Source: Bacillus thermozeamaize
Lineage (GTDB): Bacteria > Bacillota > Bacilli > ZCTH02-B2
Assembly: GCA_002159075.1 (NCBI GenBank)
Contig: LZRT01000086.1
Coordinates: forward strand, 1-64,000
Reading direction: 5' to 3'
DNA length: 64,000 nucleotides
The position numbers were made by a program, and so were the translations under genes. Of this stretch, positions 38,013 to 45,927 are shown piece after piece (within the stretch, counting starts at the first letter, position 1; each line of letters starts with the position of its first letter). The notes beneath the pieces are model-generated. The model was not told the DNA's origin, searched no databases, and saw nothing but the letters and a program-made list of their open reading frames with translations.

Positions 38013-39461
38013 TTGCGATCGGTATACCCGAAGGATCCGTTTGTAGTCCATTTGGACAGGCCGTTGCGCCAAGATGAGAAGATGTCTCTCCTCCTCCTTT
38101 ACCAGCCGATAGCAGGACCGATGGCGGTGAACCTTTATTTTTTGCTTCAGACACTGGCGCAAGGGATGGAAACCGGGAAGGCATCCGGTGAGGCCCTGAT
38201 GCGCCACCGGTTCCTCCTGTCGGCGATGGGTTTGACCATGGATGAATGGCTTGAGGCCCGTTACCGCCTTGAGGGGCTGGGATTGTTGCATACCTATGTG
38301 GAAGAACGGGAAGAGGTGACTTATTTTTACCGGTTGACGCCGCCGTTGGCGCCCCCGTTGTTTTTTCAGAGCGATGTTCTCTCGGTGATGCTGTTGAACC
38401 GCCTGGGGGAAGGGCAATACCAGTGGCTGCAACACTTTTTTTCATCGCCCCCTGCCCCCTGGCAAGAGCGGCCGATGAGAGAAGTGAGCAAGGGTTTTCA
38501 CGACGTCTATTCTCCCCTGTCGCAGCGTGAGCTGATGCAGGCAGACGGGCTCGCCTCACTTCCTGTCGAGAAGGAATCGGAACAGCCGCTTCGACTGGGC
38601 GACTGGCCGTTTGATACCCGGCTGATGCGGAATCAAGTGGGGGCTGTCTTCGGTCTGGACAAACACTGGAATCGCCAGGTAGAGGAACGAATCCTTCAGC
38701 TGGCCGCCTTGTATCAACTGAAAGAGGATGAAATGGCCCGGCTCATTCAGGAGCACTTGTTTGCCCGAGAGGCTATTGACTGGGAACAGTTTCGCCGGGA
38801 AGTGATGGCCTGGGCCGAGCGGCGCCATCAGCAGAAACCGGGGCTGATTTGGACTGAACCTGCACGGGAACTGGCTGCGACCAGTCCGGACGCGCCTGTC
38901 TCCGGCAAACCGGAGCAACTCCTCACCGATGCGGAACGGCATCGTCAGGACCTGGAGCGCATTTCCCCTTACGCCTTGTTGCACGCCTACAGCAACGGGA
39001 CCAAAGTGGCAGACAGCGACCTGCGGCTGGTTTACAGCCTGCTTCATGATTATCAGCTGAAACCCGGCGTCGTCAACGTCCTCATCGAATACGTGATGTT
39101 TACCAACAACTACAAGCTTCCGAAAGCCCTTGTCGAAAAGATTGCCAGTCATTGGAAAAGATTGCGGATCGAGACCGTCAGCGAGGCGCTGGGGTTATGC
39201 CGGAAGGAACACCAGCTCTACCGGCGCTGGCCGTTGAAGGGTGGAGAACGAAAAGGAAGCGCATCCGAGGCGCCCGGATCGGAGCGGAAGGCGCCAAGGC
39301 AGGTGCGGAGCGAGCCTTTGCCAAAGTCGGTCAGGCAACAATTGGATGAGGTGGCGGGTGGAAAAACCGTCAGCATGGAACAGGAACGGCTTCAGAAAGA
39401 GAAGGAAGCACGCGCCCTCGAGTTGTTGCGTGCATTGGGTGAACTGGATGCCGGCACGTAA
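38013..39461 (+). CDS. dnaB: Replication initiation and membrane attachment protein DnaB
   Basis: 482 residues from TTG 38013 after GAGGAAAGGGGCGAAGG. This is the Bacilli DnaB (not the helicase), which with DnaD and DnaI loads the DnaC helicase at oriC. The N-terminal winged-helix region carries LLLLYQPIAGPMAVNLYF. The C-terminal DnaB/DnaD helical domain ends in RLVYSLLHDYQLKPGVVNVL and NNYKLPKALVEKIASHW. A charged tail follows. It starts 55 bases after nrdR and runs into dnaI. Confidence 0.93.
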   Translation: MRSVYPKDPFVVHLDRPLRQDEKMSLLLLYQPIAGPMAVNLYFLLQTLAQGMETGKASGEALMRHRFLLSAMGLTMDEWLEARYRLEGLGLLHTYVEEREEVTYFYRLTPPLAPPLFFQSDVLSVMLLNRLGEGQYQWLQHFFSSPPAPWQERPMREVSKGFHDVYSPLSQRELMQADGLASLPVEKESEQPLRLGDWPFDTRLMRNQVGAVFGLDKHWNRQVEERILQLAALYQLKEDEMARLIQEHLFAREAIDWEQFRREVMAWAERRHQQKPGLIWTEPARELAATSPDAPVSGKPEQLLTDAERHRQDLERISPYALLHAYSNGTKVADSDLRLVYSLLHDYQLKPGVVNVLIEYVMFTNNYKLPKALVEKIASHWKRLRIETVSEALGLCRKEHQLYRRWPLKGGERKGSASEAPGSERKAPRQVRSEPLPKSVRQQLDEVAGGKTVSMEQERLQKEKEARALELLRALGELDAGT

Positions 39462-39485
39462 AGTCCGAATTGAGGTGACAAGCTG

Positions 39486-40418
39486 ATGGAACCGATTCGC
39501 AACTGGATCTCTTCTGCTCACCGAGCGCAGCAGCAGATGGACGAAAAATGGCAGGAACTGAAAAATGCTCCGGAGATTCGAGCCCTTCTCCGGCAGTATC
39601 CTGATCTGCCGGAGACGACGTGGAAGCGTTCCATCCTCCGCTTGCAGCAATATGTCGAGGAGCGGCGTCACTGTGCCCGTTGCCCTGGTCTGGAACAATG
39701 CCCCAACCTTTTGCAGGGATACCAGAGCGAGATCACCTGCCAGCCGCCATACCTGTACCTTTCCTATCAGAAGTGTCCACGCCTGCGGAGCAAGGAGCTG
39801 CAACAACGCCAGACAGAGCTGATTCGTTCGCACTACGTTCCGGAAGAGATCCTTGCCGCCTCCTTTCACACCATTGAGCGGGACTTGCCGCGAATTGACG
39901 CCCTGAATGCCGTGATGGAGTTCTGCCTGTCCTACGAAGTGGGAAAACGCATGCCGGGACTGTACCTGTACGGGCCGCTGGGTGTCGGAAAGAGCCGGAT
40001 GATGGGGGCGGCTTGCCGGAAATTGGCCGAGCGGGGGATTCCATCCATCATGGTGTACCTGCCGGAATTCCTGCGCGAGGTCAAGGATGCCATTCAGGAC
40101 GGACGGGTTCAGGAGAAGGTGGACGTGTTGAAGCAGGTGCCCGTTTTGGTCCTGGACGACATCGGAGCGGAGACCGTCTCATCCTGGGTGCGGGACGAGA
40201 TCCTCGGACCGATTTTGCAGGCACGTGTCAACGCCGGCTTTCCCACCCTTTACACGTCCAATCTCAACTACGATGAACTGGAGGAACACCTTGCATACTC
40301 CCACAAGGGGGGCGTGGAGGCGATGAAGGCCAAGCGGATCATGGAGCGCATCCGCTATGAGACCCGCGCCTATTATGTCGGGGGAGAAAACCGCAGGAAG
40401 TCCAAGTGGACTTCCTGA
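39486..40418 (+). CDS. dnaI: Primosomal helicase loader DnaI
   Basis: 310 residues. The N-terminal domain has a zinc-binding cysteine cluster (CARCPGLEQC near 65) that contacts the helicase. The C-terminal AAA+ ATPase has Walker A YGPLGVGKSRMMGA, Walker B VLVLDDIGAE and sensor-1 TLYTSNLNYDEL. It is 24 bases after dnaB. In B. subtilis ytxC and thrS follow; here a tRNA gene and accessory DNA follow instead. Confidence 0.95.
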   Translation: MEPIRNWISSAHRAQQQMDEKWQELKNAPEIRALLRQYPDLPETTWKRSILRLQQYVEERRHCARCPGLEQCPNLLQGYQSEITCQPPYLYLSYQKCPRLRSKELQQRQTELIRSHYVPEEILAASFHTIERDLPRIDALNAVMEFCLSYEVGKRMPGLYLYGPLGVGKSRMMGAACRKLAERGIPSIMVYLPEFLREVKDAIQDGRVQEKVDVLKQVPVLVLDDIGAETVSSWVRDEILGPILQARVNAGFPTLYTSNLNYDELEEHLAYSHKGGVEAMKAKRIMERIRYETRAYYVGGENRRKSKWTS

Positions 40419-40460
40419 CCGGCAACAATCTTTTTGCAAGTGCGACTCTGAAGGTTGATG

Positions 40461-40489
40461 TTGACTTTTGAAGCAGTCCTTGCTAAAAT
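40461..40489 (+). promoter_or_regulatory. Promoter of the tRNA-Ala gene
   Basis: TTGACT (40461-40466), exactly 17 bases, TAAAAT (40484-40489), about 47 bases upstream of the mature tRNA 5' end. Confidence 0.8.
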
Positions 40490-40536
40490 AGCGGTGTCTT
40501 GAGTTTGAAGCACAGATGAATATGGATTGTGAATGT

Positions 40537-40611
40537 GGGACCGTAGCTCAATGGGAGAGCACTACGCTGGCAGCGTAGGGGTTGTGGGTTCGAGCCCCAT
40601 CGGTTCCACCA
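40537..40611 (+). tRNA. tRNA-Ala (anticodon GGC)
   Basis: 75 bases with encoded CCA. The acceptor stem GGGACCG pairs with CGGTTCC (one G-T). D-arm AGCTCAATGGGAGAGC, anticodon stem CTACG/CGTAG with loop CTGGCAG giving anticodon GGC, T-arm GTGGGTTCGAGCCCCAT. It is a single isolated tRNA gene with its own promoter and terminator, at the border between conserved core genes and accessory DNA. Confidence 0.97.
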
Positions 40612-40624
40612 TTTTTATGCCTTC

Positions 40625-40657
40625 AAACCCTTGTGTTTCAAGGGTTTTTTCTTTTTC
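40625..40657 (+). terminator. Intrinsic terminator after tRNA-Ala
   Basis: AAACCCTTG-TGTTT-CAAGGGTTT followed by a T-rich tail. Confidence 0.9.
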
Positions 40658-40702
40658 TGTCCTGTTTTGATTCCGGATACATGATGCCTGTAAAACGGCT
40701 TT

Positions 40703-40746
40703 GGCCACAATTTGACCACATCAAATTTGATCACAATTTGATCACA
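40703..40746. repeat. Iteron-like direct repeats downstream of tRNA-Ala
   Basis: Three successive copies of AATTTGAYCACA occur at about 40709, 40723 and 40735, preceded by a partial GGCCACAA. Spacing is 12 to 14 bases, near one helical turn. No gene is apparent in 40612-41057: the open frame there begins inside the tRNA and lacks a ribosome site. Position just beyond a tRNA 3' end would suit arm-type integrase sites or a plasmid-type origin remnant. Confidence 0.5.
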
Positions 40747-41057
40747 TTCTTTATGCTGATTCCTCACAGACCATCGTTTGTAGTTCCGGATTGTTCTGAA
40801 ATGAAATTGGAACGGCGTGTCCATGCCTTTGTGCCGGAGCGGACGGAAGAGCCGTCTCGCGAATGGTTAGGGGAGCAACCTCGTTTTTCCATAACGGCAT
40901 TGTCTGCGAATGGAATAGGCTTCGTTTACCCCTTTCCGTTACCGGCCAACGCTGAGCCGCCGACGGTTGCTGGGGGGGTGGTGTGTTAAACTGCCAAGGA
41001 AAATATTAAGATAACTTTAAAATGACTTAACAAGAGAAAGAAGGGAGCGCGAATTTT

Positions 41058-41363
41058 ATGGACATGAATCGTGGACAAGAGCTTAGAAAAAGGATTCTCT
41101 CTTGGTATGCCGGTTTTTTGCCGTTCTACTTTTTCTTTTTCTTTTTGATGTTCTTTTTATTCGATGCTCCGGGGACGATAACCCCTTTTCGAGTCTTTTT
41201 AGTCACAGTTTATTCGCTATTTATCCTTTACTCCGTTATTCCGTTTGTACTTTCATTGGTTTTGGCGAAGAGATTTCCCAGGTTCAGCCTGTGGCTTGCC
41301 ATTCTGCCGATTGCCGTTGCATGTCTCGACTATCTGACTTTATTTTTGAGTTTTAAAAAATAA
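41058..41363 (+). CDS. Small membrane protein of unknown function
   Basis: 101 residues with three strongly hydrophobic segments (~15-38, ~46-68, ~76-98), the first remarkably Phe-rich (FYFFFFFLMFFLF). AAGGGAG lies ten bases before ATG 41058. The base composition is more AT-rich than the core genes before it. Not recognised; first gene of the accessory island. Confidence 0.6.
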   Translation: MDMNRGQELRKRILSWYAGFLPFYFFFFFLMFFLFDAPGTITPFRVFLVTVYSLFILYSVIPFVLSLVLAKRFPRFSLWLAILPIAVACLDYLTLFLSFKK

Positions 41364-41474
41364 CCAGGGAGGACAACATGCAGGGAGGATAACATACATA
41401 CCTTGGATTCTAAAGAGCCAAGACGGAAAGTGCTTGTGGCATTTTCCATACACAAAAAACGAAAGGGGTTTTCA

Positions 41475-41693
41475 ATGTTGCGGAAGTTACGATGGATGCT
41501 TGGATGGGATGAAAGATGGATTTGTTTTGCGAGCATTTTGCGAACACTTATTCCCTGTTTTCGTGGTATAATATGGGCATCATTCGTCAGGCGGTTTAAG
41601 GGTGTAAAATCCGAATGGAGAAAGGAGGAAGCGGCACTTTCACCCCAGTCACGCTTCGCTGGCCGCAAGAAGGAAGAGATTGAACGGGAATAG
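41475..41693 (+). CDS. Short basic hypothetical ORF, doubtful
   Basis: 72 residues from ATG 41475 with AAAGGGG six bases upstream. Basic ends surround one moderately hydrophobic stretch (ICFASILRTLIPCFRGIIWASF). An extended -10 element lies inside it, and another short reading frame starts there, so it may be non-coding. No family recognised. Confidence 0.3.
   Translation: MLRKLRWMLGWDERWICFASILRTLIPCFRGIIWASFVRRFKGVKSEWRKEEAALSPQSRFAGRKKEEIERE
41564..41572 (+). promoter_or_regulatory. Extended -10 element
   Basis: TGGTATAAT (TGn plus a perfect -10), 43 bases before the ATG of the interrupted frame at 41615. No good -35 is present, which is usual for extended -10 promoters. Confidence 0.45.
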
Positions 41694-41854
41694 GAGGATC
41701 GACAACTGTAATCCGTGCTTTGCACGACCCGGAGGAAATGCGGAAAAAGGCCATCGAATGGAAGAAAAAGGTTACGAGGTTGAACCAGTTGATCGACAAA
41801 AAGAACGATCAGGTTGAGATTGACTTTCCGGAAGCGAAAAAATACATGGGCTGA
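41615..41854 (+). pseudogene. Small ORF interrupted by an in-frame TGA
   Basis: ATG 41615 opens a frame reading MEKGGSGTFTPVTLRWPQEG, then TGA at 41681-41683. The same frame continues through TTVIRALHDPEEMRKKAIEW and a helical, Lys-rich stretch to VEIDFPEAKKYMG, ending at 41854. The downstream part looks like a genuine protein end: amphipathic helix, no further stops. It has no start codon near its GGAGG. Either a small gene broken by one substitution, or two cistrons. Family not recognised. Confidence 0.4.
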
Positions 41855-42030
41855 TGTGCCTAGCCTTGTTGAGGGACGAATTGGGATCCGTCCTTATGAC
41901 GGACGGGAATCACGCTTTTGTGCATTTTTCTTTCCATGCATCTCTCTTTGGTGTGCTGTGGGCTTTTTCACCAGACATGTCATCATGCATCAATAACTGC
42001 AATCTCATCATCCAACCGGGAGGGGTTAAG

Positions 42031-42588
42031 ATGTTGGAAACAAGATATGGCGACTGGATAGAAACGTATACAGGGGTAAAATTTTACCCGTTTGACCCGA
42101 GGTTGGAGGAGATTGTGGTTGAAGACATGATTCATGCTGTCTGCAATCTATGCCGATTTGGAGGACACTCTAAAATCTTTTACAGCGTCGGTCAGCATTC
42201 GCTCATGGTATATCGTTATTTGACAGACAGGAACTACTCGCCGTCCGTCCGTCTGTATGGATTGACACACGATTTCACAGAGGCGTATCTGATTGATTTA
42301 CCGCGGCCAATCAAACGCATGTTGATTGATTATCAACGGATGGAAGAAAGATTGTTTGATTTGATTTGGCAATCTTTTGGTGCGCCGAAATTGGATGATG
42401 ACGACATTGAAGCAGTTAAGAAAGCTGACGATATTGTTTTAAGTCATGAGGCCCGTGTGCTGGGTGTAAACAAAAACAAATGGGCACAACATGTTGATTT
42501 GGGTTATCCGATTATCGAAGAAAAACCTTCAGACGTAAAAGCGAGGTTGACCCAGACGTTTTACGATGTGCTGAGTGAGATATTTTAA
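42031..42588 (+). CDS. HD-domain phosphohydrolase, phage/plasmid type
   Basis: 185 residues from ATG 42031, five bases after GGGAGGGG. It shows the HD metal-binding set: histidine in FYSVGQHSLMVYRYL, the His-Asp pair in LYGLTHDFTEAYLIDLPRPI, and a downstream aspartate in VKKADDIVLSHEA. The closest pattern is the YfbR-like 5'-nucleotidase/HD group often carried by phages. It probably hydrolyses nucleotides. AT-rich compared with the core genes; lone gene without an evident operon. Confidence 0.8.
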   Translation: MLETRYGDWIETYTGVKFYPFDPRLEEIVVEDMIHAVCNLCRFGGHSKIFYSVGQHSLMVYRYLTDRNYSPSVRLYGLTHDFTEAYLIDLPRPIKRMLIDYQRMEERLFDLIWQSFGAPKLDDDDIEAVKKADDIVLSHEARVLGVNKNKWAQHVDLGYPIIEEKPSDVKARLTQTFYDVLSEIF

Positions 42589-43023
42589 AACATCAATTAT
42601 AATAAATTATGCGTTTGCTGAGAAACAACAGCGAAGGTTCCTGACAGCAACCGTGCGTTCGGACCGTCAGGAAAGGGACTATCTCGAATTTACCTTGTCT
42701 GACCAGTCAGGGGAGATCTTTGCGAAACGTCAGACGCCGACAGATGAGAAGATGGCCAGTCCATGGAACAAAAGAGATACGTTCAGTTTGCAGTCACAGG
42801 ATAAAGAGAGCTTGATAGAAAGAAAAAAGGCCGGTATCGGTTTGTTCCGTTGGTCAGCAACGGGATGCCGCGCATGCGCGTTTTCTTTGATTTATCGTTA
42901 ACAAAAATTTCAAAAATCTACGCGGGATGTTAGTAGATTGTTCAGGTGTGAGTATGGTAAAGTATTCCTGTCATTATAAACATTTCCAATGATAGGTTTT
43001 ATTTTGCCGAAGGAGTGAGGACG
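42589..43023. other. Intergenic region with decayed coding sequence
   Basis: 434 bases without an intact gene. One frame at 42640-42770 reads FLTATVRSDRQERDYLEFTL and continues DQSGEIFAKRQ, like an OB-fold. Another at 42831-42933 reads GRYRFVPLVSNGMPRMRVFF. Neither has a start codon and ribosome site, so both look like gene remnants. The last 80 bases are the leader of the DoxX gene. Confidence 0.35.
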
Positions 43024-43590
43024 ATGCGCGGGAAAGAAATCCTCATCCCGGAAAACCCTGTTTCACAATTTCTTTTTAGCAGCACGCGTTCCGCCTGGAT
43101 ATGGCTGATCATCCGCCTGTACGTAGGATATGAATGGCTGATGGCAGGCATCCACAAAGTCGGGGCGGAAGCTTGGACCGGCGCCAAAGCTGGCGCGGCA
43201 GTCACGGGGTTTGTCAAAGGCGCGTTGGAGAAAACCGGCGGCGAGCATCCTGACGTAACCGGCTGGTATGCCTGGTTTTTGGAACAAATTGTTTTGCCCA
43301 ACGCCAAACTGTTTGCCTGGATGGTCGCTTGGGGCGAGGTGCTTGTCGGGATTAGCCTGATTGTCGGGCTATTGACGGGTATTGCGGCCTTTTTTGGCGG
43401 TTTTATGAATGCCAGTTTCCTATTGGCAGGTACGGTCAGCAGCAACCCGGTGCTGTTCATCCTCGGCACTTGGCTTGTCTTGGCTTGGAAAGTCGCCGGG
43501 TGGTATGGATTGGACCGCTGGGCACTGCCTTATCTTGGAACACCTTGGAAACCCGGAAAAATAGCTGCGAAAAATAAGGCCAGTATGTGA
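43024..43590 (+). CDS. DoxX-family membrane protein
   Basis: 188 residues from ATG 43024 with AAGGAG eight bases upstream. Four membrane segments are visible; the first (WIWLIIRLYVGYEWLMAGIHK) and third (AWGEVLVGISLIVGLLTGIAA) carry the DoxX signatures. The insert after the first segment (GAKAGAAVTGFVKGALEKTG) is typical of the DoxX/thiosulfate:quinone oxidoreductase-like group in Bacilli. A role in redox or quinone-linked stress is usual for the family, but the substrate is unproven. It seems intact. Confidence 0.85.
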   Translation: MRGKEILIPENPVSQFLFSSTRSAWIWLIIRLYVGYEWLMAGIHKVGAEAWTGAKAGAAVTGFVKGALEKTGGEHPDVTGWYAWFLEQIVLPNAKLFAWMVAWGEVLVGISLIVGLLTGIAAFFGGFMNASFLLAGTVSSNPVLFILGTWLVLAWKVAGWYGLDRWALPYLGTPWKPGKIAAKNKASM

Positions 43591-43689
43591 TGACGAAAAC
43601 ATGCATGCACCTTTGAATAGGTCGCTTGACATAACTCATACTTGTCGCCAAAGACAAGGTTCCGGAGCAGGTTCAGCCGTTGCTTCAAA

Positions 43690-44080
43690 CCATCCAGGAA
43701 TGATGATTCTTGGTGGCCCATCAGCCGTCAGCGACAAAATCTTTTCGGTCAAGCTGTTTGCCCACTTTATAGATGTGGGCCAGGGTGGTCAGTGGAGAGG
43801 GAACCAAACCCTGGGCTGGAAAAACGAGATCGTAATCAGTCATCAAAACGAGCGCAACCATCAATTGAAAACACAGAACCACGAATACGCCCATTATCTG
43901 CTTCACCAGAAGGGAGCGCAATTCGAGAAAGAGTCCCGCGAGATCAAGAAAGCCCAGGCGGAAAGCATCGCTTATGTTTTCGGAAAATACTTCGGATTGA
44001 ACACTGATGGCTGCTCATTCGGATACTTGGACGCTGTCAACTTCAAGCGCGAAGTCGAAGCTCGTACAAGATGGGCATGA
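43690..44080 (+). pseudogene. Mosaic pseudogene: CWB2-like, MBL-like and ArdC-like fragments in one frame
   Basis: A single open frame joins three unrelated pieces. GMMILGGPSAVSDKI (about 43698-43742) resembles a cell-wall-binding repeat 2. KLFAHFIDVGQG (about 43752-43787) resembles the first strand of ComEC-type metallo-beta-lactamase domains. Then HEYAHYLLHQKG...QAESIAYVFGKYFGLNTD (about 43876-44007) is the zincin HExxH region of ArdC/LtrC-like antirestriction proteins, ending FGYLDA. No ribosome site fits a start. The 3' end overlaps the convergent hydrolase gene. Best read as deletion debris of mobile-element genes. Confidence 0.5.
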
Positions 44081-44894
44081 GGGCTTGCTTAAAGAGTTCA
44101 GGTCGCTCCGAAGGCGGGAAGTGTCCAAGCCCAGGGATGCGCGTTACCTTCAACCCCTTGATGGAAGACTTGAGCTTGTCGGTGTGCTCTGGGTAGCAAC
44201 TCCAGTCATCATCGCCTCCTATGACATAAAGGCCTTGCTCTTCCGCGTCAATTTCTTCGAGAAATGGGCGGGCGTCATGCTCCTTGGAGGCGAAGTAAAA
44301 GTCGCCGCTGAGAACCCCTGGACCACAACGTGCGTAGATCCACTCCACTTCGCGCCTATATTCCTCTGGAGCCTGCGACGATGTAAGGCTTCGAATTAGC
44401 GGGCGGATTAGGTTTGCCGGGTTGACCTCTGGATGCACCAGCCACTTTGACATCTCATCCCACGCAGGCTCGTAGTCTCGAGGTTGCAAGGCGATAAGTC
44501 CTCTGAACTTTCCAGGGTGCTCGTGAGCGATGTCCAACATCAAGTAGCCGCCCATAGAGCAACCCATCAGGATCGGCCTGTCGAGCTTGAGTGCCTCGGT
44601 GAACGCGATAACGAAGTCCATGTAAAAACGCCGCGTGAGCTTGTACTCTTTCTCCCACCATCCAGAGGGCGGCAGGGAACGCCCGTGCCAGGGCATGTCG
44701 AATGCGATGACCTGAAACTCTTTCGTGATGTCGTCATCGGCCAACAAGTGCCTGTACTCAAGTGAGTCCGCGCCCGCCGTGTGAAGACAGACCAGCGGTA
44801 TTCCCGAACCGTTTGACTCGAAGTAAGTCCGGTAGTTTATCCCGTCCACTTCGACATGAACGTATCTGCCAATCATCGGCTCTATAGTAGCCAT
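44043..44894 (-). CDS. Alpha/beta hydrolase
   Basis: 283 residues from ATG 44894, six bases after GGAGGGGG. Catalytic elements: oxyanion HTAG (LVCLHTAGADS), nucleophile elbow GCSMGG, acid in VIGGDDDWSCYPEH, and histidine in PGLGHFPPSE. The overall form is that of meta-cleavage-product hydrolases and related esterases. It begins one base after the stop of the SCP2-like gene, so the two form an operon. Together with the catabolic cluster next door it may act on a ring-cleavage or ester intermediate; that is inference. Confidence 0.85.
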   Translation of the reverse strand: MATIEPMIGRYVHVEVDGINYRTYFESNGSGIPLVCLHTAGADSLEYRHLLADDDITKEFQVIAFDMPWHGRSLPPSGWWEKEYKLTRRFYMDFVIAFTEALKLDRPILMGCSMGGYLMLDIAHEHPGKFRGLIALQPRDYEPAWDEMSKWLVHPEVNPANLIRPLIRSLTSSQAPEEYRREVEWIYARCGPGVLSGDFYFASKEHDARPFLEEIDAEEQGLYVIGGDDDWSCYPEHTDKLKSSIKGLKVTRIPGLGHFPPSERPELFKQALMPILYELRLRA

Positions 44895-44895
44895 T

Positions 44896-45309
44896 CTAAA
44901 CCCCCTCCGTCTCACGAATTTTCGAGAGGATTGCGTACAGGGGTTGCAAGTTCGCGAATAGCTTCTGGTAATTACCTTCCAACACCAGATGACTTTTTAT
45001 TTCCCCCGTTACGCTCATGATCCCTTGGAATACCATGCCAAGTATGTCACGGTACTCGGGATCCGTGTCTCCGTTCGCGAAGCGTTGCCAAGCATCCAAG
45101 CTACCACGAACAGCAAAATCCCACGGTTCTTCTAAGGTCGGGTCAGCTTTTAACTTAATGACACCCTCATCTACCTTTAGCAGATAAGGACGGTCGCCGA
45201 TCTCAACCAGGCAATTAAACCTGGCCCACCGCGTGTTCAGTTTTACTTCGGGATCTTCGGCAACGAATTGTTGGAACCCAGTAACCCACTTTGGATCCGA
45301 AAGCTGCAT
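44896..45309 (-). CDS. SCP2-like sterol-carrier domain protein
   Basis: 137 residues. The pattern (FNCLVEIGDRPYLLKVDEGV, a central sheet, and GEIKSHLVLEGNYQKLFANL before a last helix) resembles stand-alone SCP2 lipid-binding domains. ATG 45309 is chosen for the GAAGGA site seven bases upstream; the frame is open further, to 45393. It could bind a hydrophobic acyl or steroid-like substrate for the hydrolase encoded next. The family assignment is by fold pattern and moderate. Confidence 0.65.
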   Translation of the reverse strand: MQLSDPKWVTGFQQFVAEDPEVKLNTRWARFNCLVEIGDRPYLLKVDEGVIKLKADPTLEEPWDFAVRGSLDAWQRFANGDTDPEYRDILGMVFQGIMSVTGEIKSHLVLEGNYQKLFANLQPLYAILSKIRETEGV

Positions 45310-45402
45310 TTGCACGTCCTTCCTCACTCCTTTCTTCTTACTCCCACTGACAGTTTCTACGTGCCGTAGTGAAAAGGGGCCAACCAATGCCATCCTTCCT
45401 TT

Positions 45403-45421
45403 TGATCGATAAAATCGATCA
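45403..45421. promoter_or_regulatory. Perfect palindrome upstream of the SCP2/hydrolase operon
   Basis: TGATCGAT-AAA-ATCGATCA, an 8-base perfect inverted repeat with 3-base centre, lies about 95 bases upstream of the SCP2-like start. A second palindrome, GTATAT-TGC-ATATAC, lies at 45487-45501. Both look like dimeric regulator sites for the minus-strand operon and differ from the TetR operators further right. Confidence 0.45.
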
Positions 45422-45628
45422 TTAATTCTTTATTCCAAGTCTTGCGCCAAATCAGACGCTTGAAAAATTAAGGATTTATAACTAGTGTATATTGCATATA
45501 CGAAAATTATTATTACAGCTATGCAATTTACCATTCCACCTCCCTCAAATATAGCCAATAGTTCATATTGTGATGATGCTTTTGGGGCCGTAGCTCGTTA
45601 TCGTCGTGCCCGACATATAGATTGAAAA

Positions 45629-45683
45629 TTTTCATAACAAGAAAGTTATGATATACTGAGATTGTACTGAATGGTTGGTACAA
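45629..45683 (+). promoter_or_regulatory. First copy of the duplicated TetR-type promoter/operator
   Basis: TTTTCA (45629-45634), 17 bases, TATACT (45652-45657), then the operator TTGTAC-N10-GTACAA (45662-45683). It is a diverged copy of the promoter at 45836-45890. Downstream (45684-45835) a GC-rich reading frame without a start codon reads DIGLPQLTRFDAQTVATLPM and continues PVLVPGTPVVAVPTVDQ. It looks like the 3' end of a lost gene. Confidence 0.55.
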
Positions 45684-45835
45684 ATTAGTTAGATATCAAC
45701 ATACCTACAGGTAACCGGCGCGACATCGGCCTCCCGCAACTCACCCGCTTCGATGCCCAGACCGTTGCGACGCTGCCGATGCCGGTTCTGGTGCCGGGTA
45801 CGCCCGTTGTTGCCGTTCCAACAGTCGACCAAAAG

Positions 45836-45890
45836 TTGTCAAGACACAAAAGATATGATAAACTTGGATTGTACTGAACAGTTGGTACAA
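45836..45890 (+). promoter_or_regulatory. Promoter and operator of the TetR-SDR cluster
   Basis: TTGTCA (45836-45841), 17 bases, TAAACT (45859-45864). The operator TTGTAC-N10-GTACAA (45869-45890) sits over the expected start of transcription. Its core GTACTGAAC-N4-GGTACA recurs at 45664-45682 and, inverted, at 47932-47950. Autoregulation by the TetR protein encoded at 45928 is the simplest reading. Confidence 0.65.
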
Positions 45891-45927
45891 TTCTAGAATA
45901 CCAACATAATAAGGTGATATGTGAATC

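Noticed and set aside
40582-40989. Open frame beginning in the tRNA-Ala T-arm
   Set aside because: Its start lies inside the tRNA and it runs through the terminator and the repeat array without a ribosome site.
41681-41683. TGA as a possible selenocysteine codon
   Set aside because: No SECIS-like stem-loop follows and the small protein shows no redox motif; a nonsense mutation is simpler.
45584-45600. tRNA-like 5' end GGGGCCGTAGCTC resembling the start of tRNA-Ala
   Set aside because: No anticodon arm, T-arm or acceptor complement follows, and integration scars normally copy the 3' half of a tRNA. Probably chance.
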